Positions 30,044 to 37,221 of a DNA stretch of 64,000 nt are shown here, one piece after another. Numbering within the stretch: the stretch's first letter is position 1; each line of letters starts with the position of its first letter. The position numbers were made by a program, and so were the translations under genes. Under the pieces are notes generated by a model. That model was given only the letters and a program-made list of their open reading frames with translations. It had not been told where the DNA came from and did no database searches. The stretch is from Frankia sp. QA3 (GTDB lineage Bacteria; Actinomycetota; Actinomycetes; Frankiales; Frankiaceae): assembly GCF_000262465.1 (NCBI RefSeq), contig NZ_CM001489.1, positions 3,633,502 to 3,697,501 of the forward strand. The letters are read 5' to 3'.

Positions 30044-30955
30044 ATGTCGACGACCACGACCAGCTCGACCACCAGCTCGACCACCAGCGCGGACGGCGCC
30101 ACCACGGCCGCCGGCAGCGGCACCTTCCTGCTCGGCGGCGACCTTCCGATCACCCGGCTCGGGTTCGGCGCCATGCGCATCACCGGCCCCGGCATCTGGG
30201 GTCCCCCCGCCGATCCAGACGAGGCCCGCGCCGTGCTGCGCCGCGCGGTGGAGCTCGGGGTGAACTTCATCGACACCGCTGACTCCTACGGCCCACACGT
30301 CAGCGAGGAGCTGATCGCCGAGGCGCTGCACCCCTACCCGGAGGGGCTGGTCCTCGCGACCAAGGGCGGTCTGACCCGGCAGGGCCCCAACCGGTGGGCT
30401 CCCGTGGCCCGCCCCGCCTACCTGCGCCAGCAGGTGGAGATGTCGCTGCGCCGCCTGAAGCTGGAGCGGATCGACCTCTACCAGCTCCACCGCATCGACC
30501 CCGACACCCCCGTCGAGGACTCCCTCGGCGAGCTGCGCGCGCTGCAGGAGGAGGGGAAGATCCGCCACATCGGCCTGTCCGAGGTCAGCGTCGCCGAACT
30601 GGCCCACGCCCGTACCCTGGTCACCGTCGTCAGCGTGCAGAACCGGTACAACCTCGCCTACCGGACCGCCGAGGATGTCCTCGACTACGCCGACCGCGAG
30701 GGCGTCGGCTTCATCCCGTGGAACCCGGTGGACACCGGCCGGCTCGCCCTTCCCGGCAGCGTCCTCGACGCCGCCGCCAGGCACCACAGCGCCAGCCCCG
30801 CCCAGCTCGCCCTCGCCTGGCTGCTGCGCCGCTCCCCGGTGGTGCTGCCGATCCCCGGCACGTCGTCGGTGGCCCATCTGGAGGAGAACATCGCGGCGGC
30901 CGGCGTCGAACTGACCGACCAGGAGTTCAGCGACCTGTCCCGTCTGGCCTCCTGA
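30044..30955 (+). CDS. Aldo/keto reductase
   Basis: Cytosolic NADPH-dependent carbonyl reductase, 303 residues from the ATG at 30044 with GGAGGA 6 bp upstream. After a Ser/Thr-rich N-terminus of about 25 residues, the (beta/alpha)8 barrel carries the catalytic tetrad D77, Y82, K107 and H149 ([22 protein letters not shown]). The C-terminal coenzyme motif [16 protein letters not shown] is also present. It resembles the YdbC/oxidoreductase subgroup; the physiological substrate is unknown. Monocistronic, upstream of the tRNA gene. Confidence 0.93.
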   Translation: MSTTTTSSTTSSTTSADGATTAAGSGTFLLGGDLPITRLGFGAMRITGPGIWGPPADPDEARAVLRRAVELGVNFIDTADSYGPHVSEELIAEALHPYPEGLVLATKGGLTRQGPNRWAPVARPAYLRQQVEMSLRRLKLERIDLYQLHRIDPDTPVEDSLGELRALQEEGKIRHIGLSEVSVAELAHARTLVTVVSVQNRYNLAYRTAEDVLDYADREGVGFIPWNPVDTGRLALPGSVLDAAARHHSASPAQLALAWLLRRSPVVLPIPGTSSVAHLEENIAAAGVELTDQEFSDLSRLAS

Positions 30956-31179
30956 CCCTCGCCCCCGCCCCCGCACCCGCCGTCCCGCGCCCCGGTCCCT
31001 CGTCCCCGGCATGGCCCGATCGGACCAGCGAACCGGGGCGCGGACGCACGCCCGCCTGCTCCCGCACCCCGCGTCGTCGCCCCGACTCACCGGCCGCCGA
31101 CGTGTCCCCGCGTGTCCAGTGCCTGGTCAGAGCTTGCTACCCTGGGTGGAGCTCCCCGGTAGGCCCACCCTGTACCAAC

Positions 31180-31252
31180 GCGCCCGTAGCTCAGTGGATA
31201 GAGCGAGTGCCTTCTAAGCACCAGGTCGCAGGTTCGATCCCTGCCGGGCGCA
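31180..31252 (+). tRNA. tRNA-Arg (anticodon TCT)
   Basis: A full cloverleaf can be folded. The acceptor stem GCGCCCG pairs with CGGGCGC. The D arm is GCTC-AGTGGATA-GAGC, the anticodon loop CTTCTAA has TCT at its centre, the variable loop has five bases, and the T arm is GCAGG-TTCGATC-CCTGC, with discriminator A. The top anticodon-stem pair is an A-C mismatch. No CCA is encoded. It reads AGA codons, rare in this high-GC genome. The DNA downstream is disordered, as at tRNA integration sites. Confidence 0.97.
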
Positions 31253-31460
31253 CTCGGGGATCATGCCTCCACGCTGCACCTTTGGCCTCCCCTCGCCACG
31301 CCCGCCGGGTCGGCCGAGCCCCCGAGCGGTGAGCCTGGCGCTCCAGCGCCAGGCTCAGCCGTCGCGTGGCGCGCGCTTGACACCGCGCCACGGCACAACC
31401 CGGCGCGTCGCAAGCCCGGCGAGACTTATCCGTGGCCGCCCGAAACATTATATTTCTTGG

Positions 31461-31913
31461 ATGCCCCTCTCGGACCTACCCGCCAACCGCGACCTGCTTA
31501 CCTATCTGCGCAACCAGGCGGTGCGCCCGCGCCACGCATCCGAACGCGACTATGTCTTGGACGGCTGGGAGCTTCACACACACCCCGACCTCGTCGAACG
31601 CTTTAGTATGATTTCTCCGTCGCACCAGGCCATCAGGCCGGTCTTTGGAGTTCCGGTGGTGGTCGCGAACGGCATTGCCGCGGTCTTCGCGATGGGCACA
31701 GCATGGCTGCTCCTCCGCTTGCCGCAGCCGCCTACCGGCGTCGAGATGATCGAGCCGATTGCAGCGCTGAACGGAAAAGGGTGGCACAGCGTCGACGCCT
31801 GGCAGGATGTGAGCAAGCGCTCACTTAGCCGATTGCGATCGCTGACCCATGCTGCCATGCAGTACGCAGCCGAGCTGGCCGAAGATCCGCCCGCGCGGCC
31901 TTCCGATCAGTAG
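31461..31913 (+). CDS. Hypothetical protein, 150 aa
   Basis: No family recognised. The ATG at 31461 follows an AT-rich stretch (31430-31460) unlike the rest of the window. The protein starts MPLSDLPANRDLLTYLRNQAVRPRHASERDYVLDGWELHTHPDLVERF. It has one hydrophobic segment in the middle (VPVVVANGIAAVFAMGTAWLLLRLP), ends in a charged helix, and looks soluble or weakly membrane-associated. Codon use is less GC-biased than the neighbours, suggesting recent acquisition. It lies just behind tRNA-Arg and ends before a bidirectional hairpin terminator. Confidence 0.6.
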   Translation: MPLSDLPANRDLLTYLRNQAVRPRHASERDYVLDGWELHTHPDLVERFSMISPSHQAIRPVFGVPVVVANGIAAVFAMGTAWLLLRLPQPPTGVEMIEPIAALNGKGWHSVDAWQDVSKRSLSRLRSLTHAAMQYAAELAEDPPARPSDQ

Positions 31914-32007
31914 CCATAGCAGCAGCCAAGGCCGGGAACTATCGCGGATGCCGCGGACCTACGCGGACGCGCCAGACGCGGGATGGACGTTGACCGCCGC
32001 GAGAAAC

Positions 32008-32032
32008 GAACCGTGAAATCGATTCACGGTTC
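32008..32032. terminator. Bidirectional hairpin terminator
   Basis: GAACCGTGAA (32008-32017) and TTCACGGTTC (32023-32032) form a perfect 10-bp stem with a 5-nt loop. On the plus strand it is followed within a few bases by a run of five T; on the minus strand it is followed by GTTTCTC. It separates the 150-aa gene (plus) from the 160-aa gene (minus), and the minus-strand stop codon lies inside the stem. Confidence 0.8.
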
Positions 32033-32506
32033 CGATGCTTTTTGGTCACGTTGGATCGCGCGTCGGACGAGTGGTATGTCGAGGCTCGGCACGGCCAGCT
32101 CCACACGGCCCGATGTCGCCTGGCAAACGATGATCTTAAACAATCCGTGCTTGATTTTGAGCCGGTCGGCGCCCTCCACCTCACGCACCTGCTCCACGTC
32201 GAGCCGGGATGGCAAGCGCCTGGCTTCACCCCGATGTCCAACGCGGGCTTGCCAGGTCAACGTCCGACCATCGAGAGTCAACAGGCCCTGCCGCCAACGA
32301 CGTGGCAGGGCATCCCCGGCGCCGCGAAGGAAACATGAGACCTCCACGGGCTGGACGGCGAGACAACCCGTCTCCATCTCGGCGACGAGCGTGGTGACGG
32401 CGTCCGGGTCCGGCGGTCTCAACAACCCGCGCAGGACATCGAGGGCGGTTCGACTGCCAGGGGATCGCCGGGCGCGGGGCACAAACCCCATGATGGCCCT
32501 CGCCAT
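32024..32506 (-). CDS. Hypothetical protein, 160 aa, PH-like/DUF2550-like
   Basis: From the ATG at 32506 (or 32491). The pattern of the middle part (VSCFLRGAGDALPRRWRQGLLTLDGRTLTWQAR, then LPSRLDVEQVREVEGADRLKIKHGLFKIIVCQATSGRVELAVPSLDIPLVRRAI) is that of a small beta-rich, PH-like module such as DUF2550. The family assignment is weak. The N-terminus is Arg-rich and degenerate-looking, and it directly follows an epimerase remnant on the same strand, so the gene may itself be truncated at its start. It ends in the 32008-32032 hairpin. Confidence 0.45.
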   Translation of the reverse strand: MARAIMGFVPRARRSPGSRTALDVLRGLLRPPDPDAVTTLVAEMETGCLAVQPVEVSCFLRGAGDALPRRWRQGLLTLDGRTLTWQARVGHRGEARRLPSRLDVEQVREVEGADRLKIKHGLFKIIVCQATSGRVELAVPSLDIPLVRRAIQRDQKASEP

Positions 32507-32529
32507 CCCGCGATTCGCTCGCGCGGGCC

Positions 32530-32830
32530 ACCTTCCGCTGCGTCCTCGACGGTGATGCTGACGGCCGGTACCTTCAGCTGGCGGCCGATCGCCTCGGCGA
32601 TGTCCCGGAATGGCACGCCTTCCTCGCCGGCTCCGTGCAGTCGCGAGCCGGCCGGGGCGGCTTCCACGGCCAGGCCGGTACAGCCGCGCCGCAGCGAGGC
32701 GGCGCACGGCGGGCCAGCGGTTCGACCCGGCGCACTCCGGCGGGTCCCGCATCCTGTTCCGTCCGAGGCGACCCGGCGGGAGCACCAGCGACCTCAGGGA
32801 CGGCACGGAGTGGGGATCGACATTCCACGG
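32530..32830 (-). pseudogene. Frameshifted remnant of an NAD-dependent epimerase/SDR
   Basis: Two reading frames give consecutive parts of one extended-SDR C-terminal region. One contains SNRWPAVRRLAAARLY (about 32740-32690), as in the typical GxNRWPAVHRLDAARLY motif. The next, one frame away, contains APAGSRLHGAGEEGVPFRDIAEAIGRQL (about 32660-32570). The N-terminal Rossmann part is not found and no intact copy is present in the window. A dead gene with at least one frameshift and loss of its 5' half. Confidence 0.6.
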
Positions 32831-33161
32831 TTGATCGCCGAGGATGCCAGGTGAGGAGAGCGTTCGAACCGCCGGAGGACGATCGTCTGTCCCCGCGGCG
32901 TCGGGGTAGCCGAAAGCGGAGTCCGTCGGCGGCCTGTGCGGCGGCGCGCGCCTCGCCGCCCAGGCCGGGGCGGACATCGCCCAGATCACCAGGCTCATCA
33001 GGTTTCCGGCGAGCCAGCCGAAATGCGAAGGCGGGCGCAGCCCGCACATCACCCGAAAGTGCCCTTCGCTTGCCTCCAGCGGCGACAGGCGATTCCCTCG
33101 GAGAGGCCAGGGAACCACCGCAGAATAGGTAGTACCCGGACGATTAGGGAGGCGCTGCGCC

Positions 33162-33596
33162 TTGTCATCGCGATGGACCGCGAGGAGGAGCGCACGAAGG
33201 ATCCGCCCGGGGGCGTCCGCCCTGGCGGAAACCCGCGCGACCACCACGATCGGGCCCGCCACGGCGACACGCCGTTGGCAGCCGACCGGGCACATCGAGG
33301 TCGGCCGGGACTGGCGCCGCTGCGGCGCGGAGGAAGGCGGCTGCGGGGTGCTGCTCCCCCTGAACCAGCAGACCTGCCCCCGGTGCGGCCGGACGAATAG
33401 GGAGGACCTACTGCCCCTGAACATCCGTCGCCTGCTGCCCACCCACGACGCCTACGACCATGCCGTAGCCGTGCTGCGGGGCACCTGGGCCGGGCCGAAC
33501 CTGTCCAGCAGGCCGGAGCTCGCCGGCGCGCCGGCGGCTGTGGCCAGCGGCGAGGCCCCGACCGCCAGGCCGGACTCCGAACTACCTGATTCCTGA
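33162..33596 (+). CDS. Hypothetical zinc-ribbon protein, 144 aa (doubtful)
   Basis: No family recognised. The N-terminal 50 residues are Arg/Ala/Thr-rich and look non-coding. The middle has four cysteines in a zinc-ribbon spacing (C54, C61, C72, C75; CGAEEGGCGVLLPLNQQTCPRCG). The C-terminal half reads like protein (LLPTHDAYDHAVAVLRGTWAG). It may be a real small gene with a later start, or a fragment in the decayed region next to tRNA-Arg. Not supported by an operon partner. Confidence 0.35.
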   Translation: MSSRWTARRSARRIRPGASALAETRATTTIGPATATRRWQPTGHIEVGRDWRRCGAEEGGCGVLLPLNQQTCPRCGRTNREDLLPLNIRRLLPTHDAYDHAVAVLRGTWAGPNLSSRPELAGAPAAVASGEAPTARPDSELPDS

Positions 33597-33686
33597 TTTC
33601 CGCCCGAACGCCGTCAGGCCGGAAAGCCACTGCTGCGCTCCGCAAGGCCAGCCGGAGGAGTCGTCGCTGAACGGGATTCCGTGGAC

Positions 33687-34030
33687 ATGACTGCCGACCG
33701 GATCCTGGCGTTTCCCGACCCGCAGGTGATTCCCGGTGGAGTACACGTCCACGAGCGGCTGATCGAGACTGCGGACCTGGTGGTGGTGCTGTCCGGGGTG
33801 CAGGCGCAGCCGGGCGGGTTCATGGCCGGGTTCTTCACGGTCGGCCCGGAGATCATTCGATTCGTGAGCGAGGGTGCGGACGCCGCCGCGGGGCCTGACC
33901 TCGAACCGGACCTCACGGCGCCGCCGATCTGGTCGTCCCGCGGGCCGTTCGCCGGCGCGGTGCACTGCGAACTCCGGCCAACCGAGGCGGACCAGACCCT
34001 CGCCCTGTCACCCTTCGGCGGATGCGCTGC
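33687..34030 (+). pseudogene. Truncated hypothetical gene
   Basis: The ATG at 33687 opens a protein-like stretch of about 115 residues (MTADRILAFPDPQVIPGGVHVHERLIETADLVVVLSGVQAQPGGFMAGFF...). The frame then runs into an Arg/Pro/Ser-rich shadow antisense to the 347-aa gene and stops at 34229. The natural 3' end appears to have been lost near 34030, so it is listed as a truncated gene. Family not recognised with confidence. Confidence 0.4.
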
Positions 34031-34044
34031 CGCCCCGCCGTCCG

Positions 34045-35088
34045 CTACGCGGGGACGGCGACCGGGTGCCACTCCTCGTCGCCGCTCTCGGCCGACTCGC
34101 ACAGCTCCCAGTCGGTGGGATCGCCGGCGGGGGCCAGGACGTCGCGCAGCCAGTAGGTGGCGTCCGGGTCCCAGCCGGCGAGCACGGTCGCGCCACCGGG
34201 AACGTCCACCGCGCGGCCGGCCGTGGTGAGGTAGCCGAGCACGGTCAGGTGGACGCCGTCGTACTCGGCGGCGACGGCAGACCAGTCCGGGATGAACCAC
34301 TCCTCCGCCCGGCCGGTCACGCGCCACCAGTCGTGCAGCCGGGACCGGGTCACCCGCAGCGAGTAGCGCTGCACCAGCGCCGCCCAGGCTTCGGGGCCGG
34401 TGATCTCGTAGACACGGGCGCCGGGACGCGGGGTGAGCGGCCGGACCCGGGCGCGCCGCCAGCCGAGCGCGTCCTCGGTCAGCAGCAGCTGCACCGCGCC
34501 CAGCCCCGGGCGGGGCCGCGAGGTCCGCACGAGTCGGGCCAGGACAGGCGCGGACCACCAGCTCCCCGAGTAGCTCGCCGCCGGGTCGGCCGGCAGGCAG
34601 GCCGCACGGGCCTCCTGGTCGACCGTGCGGTCGCGCCAGGTCACGACCCAGTCCGCCGCGCCCGTCAGGGTCGGTGGCTCGCCGGGGCTCGCGTCGAGCC
34701 ACTGCACGTACCGCTGCCGGTCGAGGTTCGCTCCGTCGTGCCACCAGCCGGCGCCGGGTGCCGCGAGCAGCGCCCGCGCGACGGGGAGCAGCGCCGGGAC
34801 GACCCGCGGATCGGCCAGCAGCCGATCCTGCTCGTCGGGCTCCTGCCAGTACGCGGCGAAGGCGACCGTGTCGGCCAGGCAGCCGAGCAGCACCGGTTCC
34901 GGCAGGGCCGCCACCGCGGCTGGATCGACCCGGTGCAGCTGCGCCGTGAGCAGATTGACGAAGGCGTCATCCGGCGGGCGCAGGAAGGCACGCAAAAGGA
35001 CGGACTGCGCCTCGGGGCGCACCGCGCCGGCGACCTGCCCGCACAGCCGCCGCCCTCGCGGCCCCGCGAGCATCTCCGCCGGACCCAT
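34045..35088 (-). CDS. Conserved hypothetical protein, 347 aa
   Basis: No functional family recognised. It is soluble, with no membrane segment or signal peptide. The N-terminal ~150 residues are helical (SVLLRAFLRPPDDAFVNLLTAQLHRVDPAAVAALPEPVLLGCLADTVAFAAYW). The middle contains Trp-rich segments (GWWHDGANLDRQRYVQWLDAS; ADWVVTWRDRTVDQEARA). The C-terminal half is mixed alpha/beta and includes YEITGPEAWAALVQRYSLRVTRSRLHDWWRVTGR. The regular codon bias indicates a real gene. Convergent with a truncated gene; divergent spacing on its other side. Confidence 0.75.
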   Translation of the reverse strand: MGPAEMLAGPRGRRLCGQVAGAVRPEAQSVLLRAFLRPPDDAFVNLLTAQLHRVDPAAVAALPEPVLLGCLADTVAFAAYWQEPDEQDRLLADPRVVPALLPVARALLAAPGAGWWHDGANLDRQRYVQWLDASPGEPPTLTGAADWVVTWRDRTVDQEARAACLPADPAASYSGSWWSAPVLARLVRTSRPRPGLGAVQLLLTEDALGWRRARVRPLTPRPGARVYEITGPEAWAALVQRYSLRVTRSRLHDWWRVTGRAEEWFIPDWSAVAAEYDGVHLTVLGYLTTAGRAVDVPGGATVLAGWDPDATYWLRDVLAPAGDPTDWELCESAESGDEEWHPVAVPA

Positions 35089-35269
35089 CGGCCCATGTTA
35101 CCGATGCCGTCGGCATAGAACGCGTTCTCGCCGACGGGCGAGAACGGACCGTCCGCCGTGTCTGGACACGGCGGGACGGCGACCGTCGGCGGCCGGATCG
35201 GCGATGCTCCGGCCGCAGAAAGGGTTCTCGCTTCGGGGAATTCCTTGGTCGATTCCCGTCCGGCAGGGG

Positions 35270-35434
35270 TCAGCAGACGGCCGACGGGGGGTATGGGGGG
35301 CAGGTCTCGCCGGGCGGTGGGCAGCCGGCGCCGGTGGTGAGGAAGCCGAAGGCGGCGGCCACAGCGACGACGGCCAGGGCCCGGCGTTTTCTCGCGTTCC
35401 GTGGATGCTTGCGATTGCCGATAGATGGACGCAT
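35270..35434 (-). CDS. Small exported Cys/Pro-rich peptide, 54 aa
   Basis: A short open frame found by reading the minus strand between the 347-aa gene and hypB. The peptide starts MRPSIGNRKHPRNARKRR (strongly basic), continues with a hydrophobic segment ALAVVAVAAAFGFLTTGAG and ends in a 17-residue tail CPPPGETCPPYPPSAVC. A GGAAAGG site lies about 8 bp upstream of the ATG. Basic-hydrophobic-polar order indicates export. The Cys position after TTGAG is not a proper lipobox because Gly replaces Leu at -3. Three Cys in a Pro-rich tail suggest a disulfide or metal-binding peptide. Function unknown. Confidence 0.55.
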   Translation of the reverse strand: MRPSIGNRKHPRNARKRRALAVVAVAAAFGFLTTGAGCPPPGETCPPYPPSAVC

Positions 35435-35620
35435 GTCTCGACCTTTCCGCGATCCGCCATTCCGATCATAGGCTTTCTACCGGACCGGCCACAGTCACCG
35501 AGCGCGACGCGCCGAGCACACCTCAACCCATTGCACGATCTTCTCCGGACCACCGGCCCGCCGGAGACGGACCACCGAATTTCGCGCCTACGGCAGAATT
35601 TCGATTAATCAGGGTACATC

Positions 35621-36547
35621 TCAACGCCAGATAGGCGCTGAATCCCGCGGTTCCAGCGGGTCTGCCAGCCAGTCGCACCAGGCGTTGATGCCCTCGCCGG
35701 TGCGGGCACTGACGGCCAGCACGTCCACCCCCGGATGGACGGCGTCGAGGTTGCGCCGGAACGCCTCGGCGTCAAAGTCGAGATGGGGTAGCAGATCCGT
35801 CTTGTTGACAAGCACGAGGTCCGCGGAGCGGAACATCACCGGGTACTTGAGCGGTTTCTCCTCGCCCTCGGTCACGGCGAACACCATGGCGCGCCGGTCC
35901 TCGCCGACGGCGAACTCGGCGGGGCACACCAGGTTGCCGACGTTCTCGATGATGACGAGGTCGAGCGCGGCGAGCGGCAGGCTGGGCAGCGCCGAGGCGA
36001 CCATCGGCGCATCCAGGTGACACTCCCCGCCGAAGCCGTTGCCGGTGTTGACCAGGGCGATCGACGCGCCGAACCCGTCGAGGCGGTCGGCGTCCAGGCT
36101 GGTCTCGATGTCCCCTTCGATGATGCCGATCCGCCGGTGCGGCGCGAGGCGGCGCAGCGTCTCGACGAGCAGGGTCGTCTTCCCGGCGCCGGGCGCGGAC
36201 ATCAGGTTCACCACGGTGACGCCGGCCGCGTCGAACGCCGCCCGGTTGGCCCGCGCGACCCGCTCGTTCTCCCCGAGAATCCGTTCCAGCACCTCGACCC
36301 GTTCCGCGCCGGTGCTGTAGCCGGAATGGTCCCCCACCGAACCGGGGCGCGCCCGACCGTCCTTGTACGGACTATCGGGTGGGTGCGAATGCCTGTCCGA
36401 ATACGAACGGCTGTCCGGGTGCGAATTCATGTCCGAATACGAATGGCTGTCCGGGTGCGGATGGCTGTCCGGGTGCGGATGGCTGTCCGAATACGAATGG
36501 CTGTCCGGGTGCGCATGGCTGTGTGGGTGCGGATGGAATCGACCCAT
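35621..36547 (-). CDS. hypB: Hydrogenase nickel-incorporation GTPase HypB
   Basis: GTPase that inserts nickel into the hydrogenase large subunit, working with HypA. The N-terminal ~65 residues are a His/Asp/Ser-rich metal-storage tail (HPHPHSHAHPDSH at the start, then repeated PDSHPH units coded by an 18-bp tandem repeat). The CxxCGC motif of some HypB proteins is absent. The GTPase domain has the P-loop SAPGAGKTT, the switch region DIETSLDADR, the conserved GGECHLDA stretch, metal-site residues, and NKTD for guanine. Last gene of the hypA-hypB minus-strand pair (6-bp gap), divergent from hupSL. Confidence 0.95.
   Translation of the reverse strand: MGRFHPHPHSHAHPDSHSYSDSHPHPDSHPHPDSHSYSDMNSHPDSRSYSDRHSHPPDSPYKDGRARPGSVGDHSGYSTGAERVEVLERILGENERVARANRAAFDAAGVTVVNLMSAPGAGKTTLLVETLRRLAPHRRIGIIEGDIETSLDADRLDGFGASIALVNTGNGFGGECHLDAPMVASALPSLPLAALDLVIIENVGNLVCPAEFAVGEDRRAMVFAVTEGEEKPLKYPVMFRSADLVLVNKTDLLPHLDFDAEAFRRNLDAVHPGVDVLAVSARTGEGINAWCDWLADPLEPRDSAPIWR
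36388..36530. repeat. 18-bp repeat array coding the HypB His-rich tail
   Basis: Degenerate tandem units related to ATGGCTGTCCGGGTGCGG, alternating with a version carrying CCGAATACGA. On the minus strand they encode six-residue His/Asp/Ser/Pro units. Repeat-number change would alter the metal-binding capacity of HypB. Confidence 0.75.
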
Positions 36548-36553
36548 GCTTCG

Positions 36554-36916
36554 TCACGCCTCCACCGCATCGGTCGCCACCTCGAAGGAGGTGACGAGGA
36601 ATTCCTCGCCGCTGACCAGGACGACGTCGGCGGCGCCACAGGCGGCGCAACGCAGGACCGGCACGGCGAGCTCGCTGTGCGCGCCGCACTCCCGGCAGCG
36701 CACCCCGGCCGGGACGGACTCGACCGCCAGCACCGACCCGGCCAGCACCTCGCCCCCGGGCCGGTCGGCATGCGCCAGCTCCCAGCAGTAGACCAGGGTG
36801 TCCGGCACCACCTGCCGCAGGGCGCCCACCCGCAGATGCACCCGGGTCACCCGCCGGCCGGCCGCGTGCCGGGTGACGATGTCCGCGACCGAACGGCAGA
36901 TCGACAGCTCGTGCAT
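36554..36916 (-). CDS. hypA: Hydrogenase nickel-incorporation protein HypA
   Basis: Small nickel chaperone of 120 residues from the ATG at 36916, preceded by GGGAGGG. It begins MHELSICRSVADIV, with the Ni-binding MHE N-terminus (H2, E3). The zinc domain has two CxxC pairs (CRECGAHSELAVPVLRCAACG). It delivers nickel to HypB and the large subunit. First gene of the minus-strand hypAB unit; its promoter shares the 305-bp intergenic region with hupS. Confidence 0.95.
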   Translation of the reverse strand: MHELSICRSVADIVTRHAAGRRVTRVHLRVGALRQVVPDTLVYCWELAHADRPGGEVLAGSVLAVESVPAGVRCRECGAHSELAVPVLRCAACGAADVVLVSGEEFLVTSFEVATDAVEA

Positions 36917-37221
36917 CGCCCGCCCTCCCTGTCGCCCATCGATGGCCTGGCGCGGCTCGACGGCCCGCCCCGAACGACGGCCCGCCGCGGCAGTCGACCC
37001 GCCGGCCGGGCTCACTGTGGCCCCGCCGCGCACGCAGCGGCAAACGCCACCACGCATTGGTGGCAGCCTCCGCACACGACGCATCGGCGTCACCTTCCTG
37101 GGCACATAGCGTCGCTGTGCGGCAGCCCTCGTGCGGCCGAGCCATGCGACGCGTGGCGCGCGGCGACCGGACGCGCCGCGCCGCGCCACCGGTTGCCGGC
37201 CATCCGACGAAGGGACCACCG
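36917..37221. other. Divergent hypA / hupS promoter region
   Basis: 305 bp without a coding sequence. It must hold the promoters for both the nickel-insertion pair and the structural/maturation operon. The outstanding element is the inverted repeat at 37046-37064; the hupS site AAGGGA lies at 37210-37215. Confidence 0.7.
37046..37064. promoter_or_regulatory. Inverted repeat in the hydrogenase control region
   Basis: GCCACCA (37046-37052) and TGGTGGC (37058-37064) are perfect inverted repeats separated by 5 bp, giving a 19-bp dyad. It is 158 bp upstream of hupS and 130 bp upstream of hypA, suited to coordinate both directions. A candidate regulator-binding site; the regulator is not encoded nearby. 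Confidence 0.5.

Noticed and set aside
35270-35434. Lipoprotein signal in the 54-residue peptide
   Set aside because: The Cys is preceded by TTGAG; the -3 position is Gly rather than Leu/Val, so a lipobox is not supported.
31253-35620. Intact integrative element or prophage beside tRNA-Arg
   Set aside because: No integrase, excisionase, replication or phage gene is visible and no repeat of the tRNA 3' end was found; only remnants are reported.
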